Below are positions 1 to 6,262 of a stretch of 9,339 nt of DNA, one piece after another. Each line of letters opens with the position of its first letter. Position 1 is the first letter of the stretch. The position numbers and the translations under genes were made by a program. Below the pieces are notes generated by a model. That model ran no database searches. It saw only the letters and a program-made list of their open reading frames with translations, and was not told the DNA's origin. The DNA is from an uncultured Ruminococcus sp. GTDB lineage: Bacteria > Bacillota > Clostridia > Oscillospirales > Ruminococcaceae. The stretch is taken from NCBI GenBank assembly GCA_947176565.1, contig CAMWRC010000031.1, positions 1-9,339 on the forward strand, in the 5' to 3' direction.

Positions 1-624
1 CAGCATATATGTTCAATATCTGCCGAAAATCCTGACGCGGAAGTTTATGTGCATGACGGAATCATCAACGAAGATTATAAAATTCCAACTGATAAAATCA
101 AACTGCTCGGAGTTCATAATCACTATAATATCGCCGTTGCTTATTTTATAACAGCTTTTTATGTCAGCAAAAAAGAATTTGAAAACGCTCTCTGTACGTT
201 CAATCCGCTGGCTCACAGACTTGAATTTGTGAAAGAAATAAACGGCGTGAAATATTACGATGATTCGATTTCAACTGCCTGTGCGACCGCAATCGAAGCA
301 GTAAAAAGCATACCAAATCCCGCGACTATATTAATCGGCGGAATGGACAGAGGTATAGATTATACTCCTCTTGTGGATTTCCTGAACACGATAGATATTA
401 ACGTAATCTGCATGGAATCTTCCGGAAAACGTATCTATGATATGTTTGAATCAAAAAATAATATTTTCTATGTCCCGCACCTTGAAGATGCTGTTAAACT
501 TGCCTCTGAAATCACTCCGTACGGCATGAGCTGCGTTATGTCTCCGGCTTCCGCAAGCTATGGTATTTTCAAAAACTTTGAGGAACGCGGAGATGTTTTC
601 AAATCGCTTGTAAATAATATTTAA
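1..624 (+). CDS. murD: UDP-N-acetylmuramoyl-L-alanine--D-glutamate ligase (MurD), C-terminal part, 5' end outside window
   Basis: MurD adds D-glutamate to UDP-MurNAc-L-Ala in the cytoplasm, an ATP-dependent step of peptidoglycan precursor synthesis. The frame is open from base 1 (reading QHICSISAENPDAEV...) to TAA at 622-624, so about 207 residues of a family usually near 450 are present: the end of the central ATPase domain and the whole C-terminal domain. Visible family marks are GVHNHYN (Mur-ligase G-x-HN-x-x-N), HRLEFV followed by GVKYYDDSIST, the GGMDRGIDY motif, and near the end MSPASASYGIF with NFEERGDVF. The ATG at 49 is internal, since homology-like sequence continues upstream of it. 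It is convergent with the rest of the window and is separated from it by a terminator, so it is functionally unrelated to the redox operon. No frameshift is seen. Confidence 0.95.
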   Translation, partial: QHICSISAENPDAEVYVHDGIINEDYKIPTDKIKLLGVHNHYNIAVAYFITAFYVSKKEFENALCTFNPLAHRLEFVKEINGVKYYDDSISTACATAIEAVKSIPNPATILIGGMDRGIDYTPLVDFLNTIDINVICMESSGKRIYDMFESKNNIFYVPHLEDAVKLASEITPYGMSCVMSPASASYGIFKNFEERGDVFKSLVNNI

Positions 625-626
625 TC

Positions 627-666
627 AAAAAATCCCTCTGGAATCTGAATTCCAAAGGGATTTTTT
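627..666. terminator. Bidirectional Rho-independent terminator between convergent genes
   Basis: An 18-bp inverted repeat (arms 627-644 and 649-666, loop CTGA) has one mismatch (C638 against A655). Its outer ends are A6 at 627-632 and T6 at 661-666, so the transcript ends in a U-run in either direction. It starts 2 bases after the murD stop and lies 15 bases beyond the stop of the opposing transporter gene, so it can terminate both. Confidence 0.9.
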
Positions 667-681
667 AAGGCTATATTAATT

Positions 682-1950
682 TTACTTGAATATTATCAGC
701 AGTACCTGCGATACAATAACAACTGAAATAAGTGCTGCTGGATATGTTGCAGCATATGCTGAAGCTACATTCTCTGTTCCTGCTGTAGAGATAAGAGTAC
801 CAAGCGCAGGAGTCGATGTCATTCCGCCAGTAATCGAACCAAGATTATTAAGCAGACTGAGTTTAAGTACATACTTAGCAAACAGGAATCCGATAATCAT
901 AGGAACAATCGTCATAACAACGCCATAAATGAAGTATACCGGCTTGAAATGCTCAACGAAGCTTGCTCCGCCTGCAACACCTGCACCGATAAGGAACAAC
1001 ACAAGTCCAAATTCACGGAATACTTTAAGCGTCCCGTCTTTTGGCATTACTGATACTTTACCGAAATGGCTGAAATGACCGAAAACCAACGAAGTAAGCA
1101 GACAGCCGCCCGTTGTTGTAAGAGAGAAGTTTCCGAATTTAATTGAACCGATAAAAATACCAATAATCGCTGCAAGTGCAAATGACATGAATCCAAATTC
1201 ATCCATTTCAATAAGCTTTCCCTTGTATGCTTTTTTTGTACTCTTTGAATCAGAAGATACAAGAAGTTCACGTTCTTTTTTCATATCAGCTTTCATAAAC
1301 TTCGGAATGAGCTGTACAAAGAGAACTACTCCGATAACGCCGAAAAGATATGCAATTCCGTGACCAACTGTTACCAAATCTTCAAGTTCCGAGCCGTTGG
1401 CACGTGATGCAACGGTTGCCTTTGCGGCTGAAAATGCCGGCGTACTCGTAAGTGAACCTGAAAGAAGTCCTACAAGCATTGATGCACTTTCCTCTCTTGT
1501 GCTTTCGGGTGAAACTATTCCGTCAATAAGAACGCAGCCGCCGCATGTGAGTCCGCCGGCAACAATTACAGCAAGAGCTATAAGAACATATGATTTGAAA
1601 TTCTTTTTGAAATTACCAAAAAAGTTAGGACCTGCAATGAATCCTACAGACGTTACAAAGAGGATAAGACCAATATTTTCAATGACTTTAAGAGCATCTT
1701 TTACAAATGTAATGCTGACTTTAGTTTCCTCAACAACTTTGCTGACCATAAGATTATCGCTGAGATTATCAAAGAAGAAACAACCGTAAAGAAGCGCAAC
1801 GATGAAAACTCCTGCCGTACCAAGTGAAACACCTTTCACGGTAATTCTTCCTAAAAGATAGCCGACTGCTGTAATCAGAAAAACAGTGAACACAAGAAAT
1901 GTTACTGTCTTTACTGCAATGGAGAAATCTCCCATACTAATTAATTCCAT
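682..1950 (-). CDS. AspT/YidE/YbjL-family membrane exchanger, candidate succinate exporter
   Basis: Integral membrane protein of 422 residues with two homologous halves, as in the aspartate:alanine exchanger family. Each half holds the family signature: GLLSGSLTSTPAFSAA near residues 161-176 and GSITGGMTSTPALGTL near 371-386. They are followed by HGIAYLFGVIGV (197-208) and AATYPAALISV (400-410). Hydrophobic segments are dense at about 10-60, 90-145, 155-215, 253-295 and 312-421. Known relatives exchange aspartate/alanine or export succinate (SucE of Corynebacterium). The ATG at 1950 has AGAGGT at 1961-1966, 10 bases upstream; a second ATG at residue 6 is too far from it. Oddity: the family's usual cytoplasmic RCK_C (TrkA_C) domains between the halves are missing; only a short charged loop (about 219-250) is there. 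Its place just after a fumarate reductase pair suggests dicarboxylate export. Family assignment is firm; substrate is inference. Confidence 0.85.
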   Translation of the reverse strand: MELISMGDFSIAVKTVTFLVFTVFLITAVGYLLGRITVKGVSLGTAGVFIVALLYGCFFFDNLSDNLMVSKVVEETKVSITFVKDALKVIENIGLILFVTSVGFIAGPNFFGNFKKNFKSYVLIALAVIVAGGLTCGGCVLIDGIVSPESTREESASMLVGLLSGSLTSTPAFSAAKATVASRANGSELEDLVTVGHGIAYLFGVIGVVLFVQLIPKFMKADMKKERELLVSSDSKSTKKAYKGKLIEMDEFGFMSFALAAIIGIFIGSIKFGNFSLTTTGGCLLTSLVFGHFSHFGKVSVMPKDGTLKVFREFGLVLFLIGAGVAGGASFVEHFKPVYFIYGVVMTIVPMIIGFLFAKYVLKLSLLNNLGSITGGMTSTPALGTLISTAGTENVASAYAATYPAALISVVIVSQVLLIIFK

Positions 1951-2008
1951 AAATATTATTACCTCTTTTCACTTTTTTTGTAAAAATTAACAAAATATCT
2001 GTTCACAC

Positions 2009-2049
2009 AAATCGACGGACAGGCTTTTATACCTTGCGTCCGCCGATTT
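2009..2049 (-). terminator. Hairpin between the redox operon and the transporter; possible weak terminator or 5'-UTR element
   Basis: Arms 2009-2020 and 2038-2049 form a 12-bp stem with a 17-base loop. The single mismatch becomes a G-U wobble when read as minus-strand RNA, so the RNA stem is fully paired. On the minus strand it begins 59 bases after the flavoprotein stop but is followed only by a short U-run (AUUUGUGUG). It could be a partial terminator, a stabilising 3' structure, or part of the transporter leader. Confidence 0.4.
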
Positions 2050-2051
2050 TA

Positions 2052-2080
2052 TATTTATTGGAATCTGTATATTAATTCAA
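2052..2080 (-). promoter_or_regulatory. Possible sigma-A promoter for the transporter gene
   Basis: On the minus strand TTGAAT (2075-2080) is followed after 17 bases by TAAATA (2052-2057), close to the -35/-10 consensus with ideal spacing. Transcription would start near 2045, inside the hairpin at 2009-2049 and about 95 bases before the transporter ATG. The region is AT-rich, so a chance match is quite possible. Confidence 0.25.
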
Positions 2081-2108
2081 AATTACAGTTTTTATGATAT
2101 TGTTTTTT

Positions 2109-3713
2109 TCACTTTGATTTTCTTGCATAATGCGGAAGAAGCATAGGCGATACTGTTTCTGATGCCACACCTGTTTCTTCGAGTTCCTTGCTGAACTTCT
2201 CAATATGCTCAAGTGTAAGCTTTTCAGGAACTGCTGTTTCCTTTGATTTTGCAGCAGCGTTCTTTCCGGCATCACGTCCGAATACAATTACATCAAGAAG
2301 TGAATTTCCCATAAGTCTGTTTCTGCCGTGAATACCGCCGGCGACTTCTCCGGCTGCGTAGAGATTTTCTACATCTGTTGAACAGTCAGCACTGATATTG
2401 AGTCCGCCATTCTGATAGTGAAGCGTCGGATATACAAGTATCGGTTCTTTTCTGATGTCAATGCCGTATTTGCCGAACATACGCATCATAGCCGGTATTC
2501 TCTTTTCGATAGTACCCTCTCCGTGCTTGTATTCTATCATTGGAGTATCGAGCCATACAGCTTTTCCGAGAGATGTTTCAACTCCCTTTCCGCGTTCAGT
2601 GCATTCGCGGATAATTGAAGCAGCTGTTACATCTCTTGTTTCCAGCGGGTGCATGAATACTTCGCCGTCGATATTTACGAGCTTTGCACCGAGAGAACGT
2701 ACTTTCTCCGTAACAAGCGCACCGAATATCTGTTCCGGATAACCTGTACCTGTCGGGTGATACTGGAGAGTATCAGCATAAAGAAGTCCTGCGCCGACTC
2801 TGTAGCCGAGAATAAGTCCGTCAGCAGTTGCACCGTAATGGTTTGACGTCGGGAATCCCTGATAATGAAGTCTGCCTGCTCCGCCTGTAGCAATAATAAC
2901 AGTCTTTGCACGTGCAACAAGAAGCTCCTTTGTCTCCATGTTCATGAGAACTGCTCCGGCTGCCTTTCCGTTTTCATCAAGAATGATTTCAACTGCTGCT
3001 GTAAAATCAATTACCGGAATACCTCTGTTAAGCACTTCATCACGGAGAGTACGCATTATTTCAGCTCCGGAATAATCCTTTGCTGCGTGCATACGCTTTC
3101 TTGATGTTCCGCCGCCGTGAGTTGTAACCATAGTTCCGTCCGGCTCTTTATCAAATTCAACGCCCAGATTATTAAGCCACTGTATTGCTGCCGGAGCTTT
3201 AGTCACGAGATTCTTTACAAGTTCCGGCTTTGCAGCAAAATGTCCGCCGCCGAAAGCATCTATGTAGTGTATTGCCGGCGAATCATTCGGCTTATCTGCT
3301 GCCTGAATGCCGCCCTCAGCCATCATTGTATTTGCATCGCCGATACGGAGCTTTGTAACAATCATTGCCTTTACACCGGCTTCATCAGCCTCTATTGCCG
3401 CTGATGCTCCTGCACCGCCGCCGCCGATAATCAGAACATCTGTATCGTAATCAGGTGATGAAAGGTCAACATCTTCTGCCTTTATACGGCTCTTTCCCTG
3501 TAAAAGCTCAGCAAGCTGCGACGGAACTTTGCTTCCCTTGTTCACACCTGCTGAAAGCACTGTAAATTCGTCCTGCTTATAATCGGGGTGAAACGCTGCA
3601 AGGAGTGTATCTTTCTCCTCGGCTGTCATTCTTCTCGGCTCTAAATCAGCATTTTCAGCTCTCTTTGCCGCAACAATCTCTGCAAGCTCGTTAAGTTTAT
3701 CTATTTTATACAT
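2109..3713 (-). CDS. frdA: Soluble fumarate reductase/succinate dehydrogenase-type flavoprotein subunit
   Basis: Protein of 534 residues of the FRD/SDH/L-aspartate oxidase flavoprotein family; it likely reduces fumarate to succinate in the cytoplasm. The Rossmann FAD site is DVLIIGGGGAGASAA at 92-106, preceded by an unusual N-terminal extension of about 90 residues. Residues matching the E. coli FrdA active site are all present by motif alignment: H319 and T321 (QYHPTG), E336 and R339 (VTEKVR), the catalytic arginine R360 (ETRDV), H432 (LHYQNGG) and R466 (GRNRLMGNSL). The covalent-FAD histidine is replaced by N128 (DANTMMAEGG), so FAD should be non-covalent, as in thiol:fumarate reductase and NadB. 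NadB itself is unlikely: no nadA/nadC nearby, and the iron-sulfur partner is adjacent. The ATG at 3713 is preferred because AGGAG sits 8 bases upstream. Symbol denotes family only; substrate is inferred. Confidence 0.85.
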   Translation of the reverse strand: MYKIDKLNELAEIVAAKRAENADLEPRRMTAEEKDTLLAAFHPDYKQDEFTVLSAGVNKGSKVPSQLAELLQGKSRIKAEDVDLSSPDYDTDVLIIGGGGAGASAAIEADEAGVKAMIVTKLRIGDANTMMAEGGIQAADKPNDSPAIHYIDAFGGGHFAAKPELVKNLVTKAPAAIQWLNNLGVEFDKEPDGTMVTTHGGGTSRKRMHAAKDYSGAEIMRTLRDEVLNRGIPVIDFTAAVEIILDENGKAAGAVLMNMETKELLVARAKTVIIATGGAGRLHYQGFPTSNHYGATADGLILGYRVGAGLLYADTLQYHPTGTGYPEQIFGALVTEKVRSLGAKLVNIDGEVFMHPLETRDVTAASIIRECTERGKGVETSLGKAVWLDTPMIEYKHGEGTIEKRIPAMMRMFGKYGIDIRKEPILVYPTLHYQNGGLNISADCSTDVENLYAAGEVAGGIHGRNRLMGNSLLDVIVFGRDAGKNAAAKSKETAVPEKLTLEHIEKFSKELEETGVASETVSPMLLPHYARKSK

Positions 3714-3721
3714 GACCGCCA

Positions 3722-3726
3722 CTCCT
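3722..3726 (-). promoter_or_regulatory. Ribosome binding site that sets the flavoprotein start
   Basis: AGGAG on the minus strand lies 8 bases before the ATG at 3713-3711. A GTG in the same frame at 3722-3720 overlaps this site and so cannot be the start served by it. The upstream gene's TAA (3728-3726) also overlaps the site, so the two genes are closely coupled. Confidence 0.8.
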
Positions 3727-4400
3727 TACTTCTCGATTTCACGGTTATTATAAAGCTCTTTTATCTCGTCCAGAGGCTTCTGCATAAGATTTTCAATAAG
3801 CTCCTCAAAAGTGCCGTCATTTATCTCCTTTACTCTGTCTGCAAGATGTCCGCATTCTGGAGCAAGATATTTACCGTTGAGACGGCGTGCAAGCATTGCA
3901 ACCTGCGGGTGAGATATACCGGCAGGACAGCGTGATGAGCATACTCCGCACATTACGCAGTCAAAGCTCTCCTCTGCGCACTTTTCGTATTCTCCGCGCT
4001 GGGCATATGCAATATACTGCATAACATTGAGTTCCTGAGTACACGCCTTTGTGCAGGCATTACAACCGATGCAGGCGTATATTTCAGGATAAAGCTGCAT
4101 CATTATCTGTTCTGTGGGCTTTATTTCCTCAATATTGTAAACCTGCTTCACAAGCGGGAAAAAGGGAAGCGTTGCCACATACATATCTTCCTGTACTTCC
4201 GTCTGACAGGCAAGACAGGCATTAAGCTGCTGCTGACCTTTTATTCTGTAGATAGTTGCACACGCTCCGCAGAAACCGTTCCGGCAGCCGCAGCCGCGTA
4301 CAAGTTCATATCCTGCATATTCCATTGCAGTCATTATCGTAAGACCTGCCGGCACACTGTATTTCTTGCCGAACAGGTAAACATTAACCATTTTTTCCAT
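3726..4400 (-). CDS. frdB: Fumarate reductase-type iron-sulfur subunit, FrdB/HdrC hybrid
   Basis: Electron-transfer subunit of 224 residues. The N-terminal plant-ferredoxin-like domain carries a [2Fe-2S] pattern: C39, C44, C47 and C62, with additional C37 and C65. The C-terminal domain has two complete [4Fe-4S] motifs: C110/C113/C116/C120 (CIGCNACTKAC) and C148/C151/C154/C158 (CVMCGVCSSRCP). Classical FrdB/SdhB lacks one cysteine in the second motif and carries [3Fe-4S]; here it is complete, as in HdrC. The HdrB-like CCG domains fused in methanogen TfrB are absent, and no membrane-anchor gene follows, so a soluble complex is expected. It should pass electrons to the flavoprotein encoded 12 bases downstream. 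GGAGGT at 4408-4413 is 7 bases from the ATG at 4400; an ATG at residue 4 is a less well-spaced alternative. The C-terminal tail (about 185-224) is charged and probably helical. Symbol denotes family only. Confidence 0.85.
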   Translation of the reverse strand: MEKMVNVYLFGKKYSVPAGLTIMTAMEYAGYELVRGCGCRNGFCGACATIYRIKGQQQLNACLACQTEVQEDMYVATLPFFPLVKQVYNIEEIKPTEQIMMQLYPEIYACIGCNACTKACTQELNVMQYIAYAQRGEYEKCAEESFDCVMCGVCSSRCPAGISHPQVAMLARRLNGKYLAPECGHLADRVKEINDGTFEELIENLMQKPLDEIKELYNNREIEK

Positions 4401-4415
4401 TGCATTTACCTCCTA

Positions 4416-5243
4416 TTAATACTCATCGGGAAGTTCGTCAAGCTGGTCAAAGCGGAACACCGGTCCGTCCTTGCACACATACTTATGACCGATATTGCAG
4501 CGTCCGCACTTGCCCACACCGCATTTCATACGCAGTTCCATAGTTGTATATACCTGAGTTTCAGTAAATCCCAGTTCTTTCAGTCCGGCAAGAGTGAATT
4601 TTATCATAATCGGCGGACCGCATACAAGAACTGTTTTATTAGTTGACGGATTAAGTTCCTTGACATAATTCGGAACGAATCCGACATGACCGTCCCAGCC
4701 CTCCTGCGGATTGTCAATAGTAAGATTTACCTGTATATTCGGGTCATCCTGCCATTCGCTGATGATTTCCTGATAGTCAACCAAATCATCTTTTGAACGT
4801 GAACCGTATACTATCTGAACTTCACCGTAATTGCTGCGGTTGTCACGGACATAATTTATTACGGAACGCAGCGGAGCAAGACCGATTCCGCCGGCTATGA
4901 AAAGCAAATCCTTTCCTTTGAGTTCGGTTTCAACAGGGAAATAGTTGCCGTATGGTCCGCGAATTGTTATCTGCTGTCCGACTTCCATTTCGTGAAGCCA
5001 TGTTGTAAGACAGCCGCACTTCTTTATGCTGAATTCCATAAATTCCTTGTTTGTAGGCGAAGATGTTATAGAAAACATACCCTCGCCCACTCCTGGAATC
5101 GAAAGCATTGCGCACTGTCCGGGCATATGCTCGAAAACTTTGCCGCCCTCCAGTGCGTTCACGCGGAACGTCTTTACATCGGGAGTATCCTGACGTATAT
5201 CGGTAACAACTCCGATAAGGGGAATTAATGTATCATTATTCAT
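4416..5243 (-). CDS. flxA: FAD/NAD(P)H-binding reductase subunit with [2Fe-2S], FlxA/AsrB/PyrK-like
   Basis: Protein of 275 residues from the ferredoxin-NADP reductase superfamily (related to PyrK, sulfhydrogenase gamma and AsrB). The FAD domain shows FSITSSP (57-63) and GPYGNYFP (96-103). The pyridine-nucleotide domain shows IAGGIGLAPLRS (116-127) and VCGPPIM (207-213). A C-terminal PyrK-type [2Fe-2S] motif has C241, C246, C249 and C257. It is probably the NAD(P)H entry point of the complex; whether it prefers NADH or NADPH cannot be told. Its ATG shares one base with the TGA of the upstream gene (TGATG) and has GGAGGT 6 bases before it; a longer reading to 5309 runs back into the upstream gene and lacks support. 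In HdrA-linked Flx modules known from sulfate reducers this subunit accompanies FlxB, FlxC and FlxD, the same set as here. Confidence 0.87.
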   Translation of the reverse strand: MNNDTLIPLIGVVTDIRQDTPDVKTFRVNALEGGKVFEHMPGQCAMLSIPGVGEGMFSITSSPTNKEFMEFSIKKCGCLTTWLHEMEVGQQITIRGPYGNYFPVETELKGKDLLFIAGGIGLAPLRSVINYVRDNRSNYGEVQIVYGSRSKDDLVDYQEIISEWQDDPNIQVNLTIDNPQEGWDGHVGFVPNYVKELNPSTNKTVLVCGPPIMIKFTLAGLKELGFTETQVYTTMELRMKCGVGKCGRCNIGHKYVCKDGPVFRFDQLDELPDEY

Positions 5244-6262
5244 CACTTTACCTCCAGCGTTTTCATTACCTTGACGATGTTCATGGATACAGGACATCTT
5301 GAAAGACATCTTCCGCAGCCTACACAGCCAAATTCACCGTCGTTATTAGCCGGAAAATACACAAGCTTGTGCATGAATCTCTGGCGGAAACGTTCAAGCT
5401 GTGATATTCTGGGATTTCCATGCGCCATTTTTGTAAAATCGGAATACATACACGAATCCCAGCAGCGGAAACGCCTGATTCCGTTGCCTGTATTGAAATC
5501 ACGTATATCATAGCACTGACAGGTAGGACATACAAATGTACACGTACCGCAGCCTAAGCATGATTCTGAAAGTTCAGCCCATTTCGGGGAATTGAAAAGT
5601 TCGTTCAGCTTATCTCCGCCGAATGAATCTGTTTTAAGTCCTGCAAGCGGAAGCTTTTTCATGATTCCGCGTGTCTTTTCCCGAACAGCTTCAAGTTCTG
5701 AAGTATCGCCGTCCTCCAGCATATCGGAAACGGATTCAATAAATTTCTTACCTTTTTCCGTACAGTCAAGGAAAAAATAATCCTTACCGTCAGAAAATAC
5801 AGCAACATCGCCCTCCGGAGTTGTCGGGTCAATTCCGAAAGCTGTACAGAAACACGTTTCAGCAGGACGCGTACACGCCATTGTTATTATAGTTCCGTGG
5901 TCGCGGCGGTTCTTATAGAAACTATCAACCGGTTCGCTGAGAAAAACCTTGTCAAGTATTGAGAAACTCCGCGCATCACAGGCACGTACTCCGAAAACAA
6001 CAAAATCGCCGGATTCCTCACGTATATCCTTTACTTCAATATTCTTGCCCTCTACCTTAAATTCAGCAAGGTTTTCAGTCTGCGGAAAAAAGAAATCCTT
6101 TGCGCTCCGGACAGTATTCAGCGATTCAGAAAGCTTCATGCCGTCCTCATATTTCCGGTATTCAGCCGTATTCGGTTCATGGTCAACAGGAATATAAAGG
6201 GTCTGCTCCGAAGCGATTCTATTAAACAGGTCGTTCAGCCTGTCAGCAGAAATTTTAAGCAT
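5243..6262 (-). CDS. flxB: 4Fe-4S dicluster electron-transfer protein, FlxB / AsrA / sulfhydrogenase-beta-like
   Basis: Cytoplasmic protein of 339 residues. The N-terminal two thirds lack clusters but contain conserved-looking patches GVRACDARSF (91-100) and CTRPAETCFC (130-139), typical of the AsrA/HydB-type subunits that sit beside FAD-NAD(P)H reductases. Two [4Fe-4S] motifs follow: C235/C238/C241/C245 (CLGCGTCTFVCP) with extra C248 and C250, and C313/C316/C319/C323 (CVGCGRCLSRCP). A RCWDSC patch (266-271) lies between them. It likely relays electrons between the FlxA-type reductase encoded immediately downstream and the rest of the complex. Its ATG shares one base with the preceding TAA (TAATG) and a CTCCCC complement (GGGGAG) lies 7 bases upstream, indicating translational coupling. 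The family is clear; the flxB name rests on gene order and is provisional. Confidence 0.78.
   Translation of the reverse strand: MLKISADRLNDLFNRIASEQTLYIPVDHEPNTAEYRKYEDGMKLSESLNTVRSAKDFFFPQTENLAEFKVEGKNIEVKDIREESGDFVVFGVRACDARSFSILDKVFLSEPVDSFYKNRRDHGTIITMACTRPAETCFCTAFGIDPTTPEGDVAVFSDGKDYFFLDCTEKGKKFIESVSDMLEDGDTSELEAVREKTRGIMKKLPLAGLKTDSFGGDKLNELFNSPKWAELSESCLGCGTCTFVCPTCQCYDIRDFNTGNGIRRFRCWDSCMYSDFTKMAHGNPRISQLERFRQRFMHKLVYFPANNDGEFGCVGCGRCLSRCPVSMNIVKVMKTLEVK
5250..5255 (-). promoter_or_regulatory. Ribosome binding site that sets the flxA start
   Basis: GGAGGT on the minus strand lies 6 bases before the ATG at 5243-5241 and inside the last codons of the upstream gene. It argues for the 275-residue protein rather than the reading that begins at 5309. 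Confidence 0.85.

Noticed and set aside
49..624. murD fragment as a complete 191-residue gene from the ATG at 49
   Set aside because: The frame is open and MurD-like from base 1; the ATG is internal and the gene continues to the left of the window.
1397..1789. 130-residue open frame on the + strand
   Set aside because: It lies antisense within the transporter gene, has no recognisable domain, and is explained as a shadow of the membrane-protein codons.
2072..2287. 71-residue open frame overlapping the end of the flavoprotein gene
   Set aside because: It is an out-of-frame reading of the flavoprotein 3' end and the AT-rich spacer, with no family resemblance.
2109..3713. L-aspartate oxidase (NadB) as identity of the flavoprotein
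   Set aside because: NadB also has non-covalent FAD and the same active-site motifs, but it has no dedicated Fe-S subunit; here an FrdB-type partner, HdrA/Flx genes and a dicarboxylate-type exchanger adjoin, and nadA/nadC are absent. It remains a minor alternative.
3714..3722. GTG start for the flavoprotein at 3722
   Set aside because: The GTG overlaps the AGGAG ribosome binding site; the ATG at 3713 is spaced correctly from it.
4403..4405. ATG at 4405 as start of the iron-sulfur subunit
   Set aside because: It is out of frame with the protein and only 2 bases from the GGAGGT site, too close for initiation.
5244..5309. Extended start of the FlxA-like protein at 5309
   Set aside because: The extra 22 residues lie wholly inside the upstream gene in another frame, and GGAGGT lies 6 bases before the ATG at 5243, where the family homology also begins.
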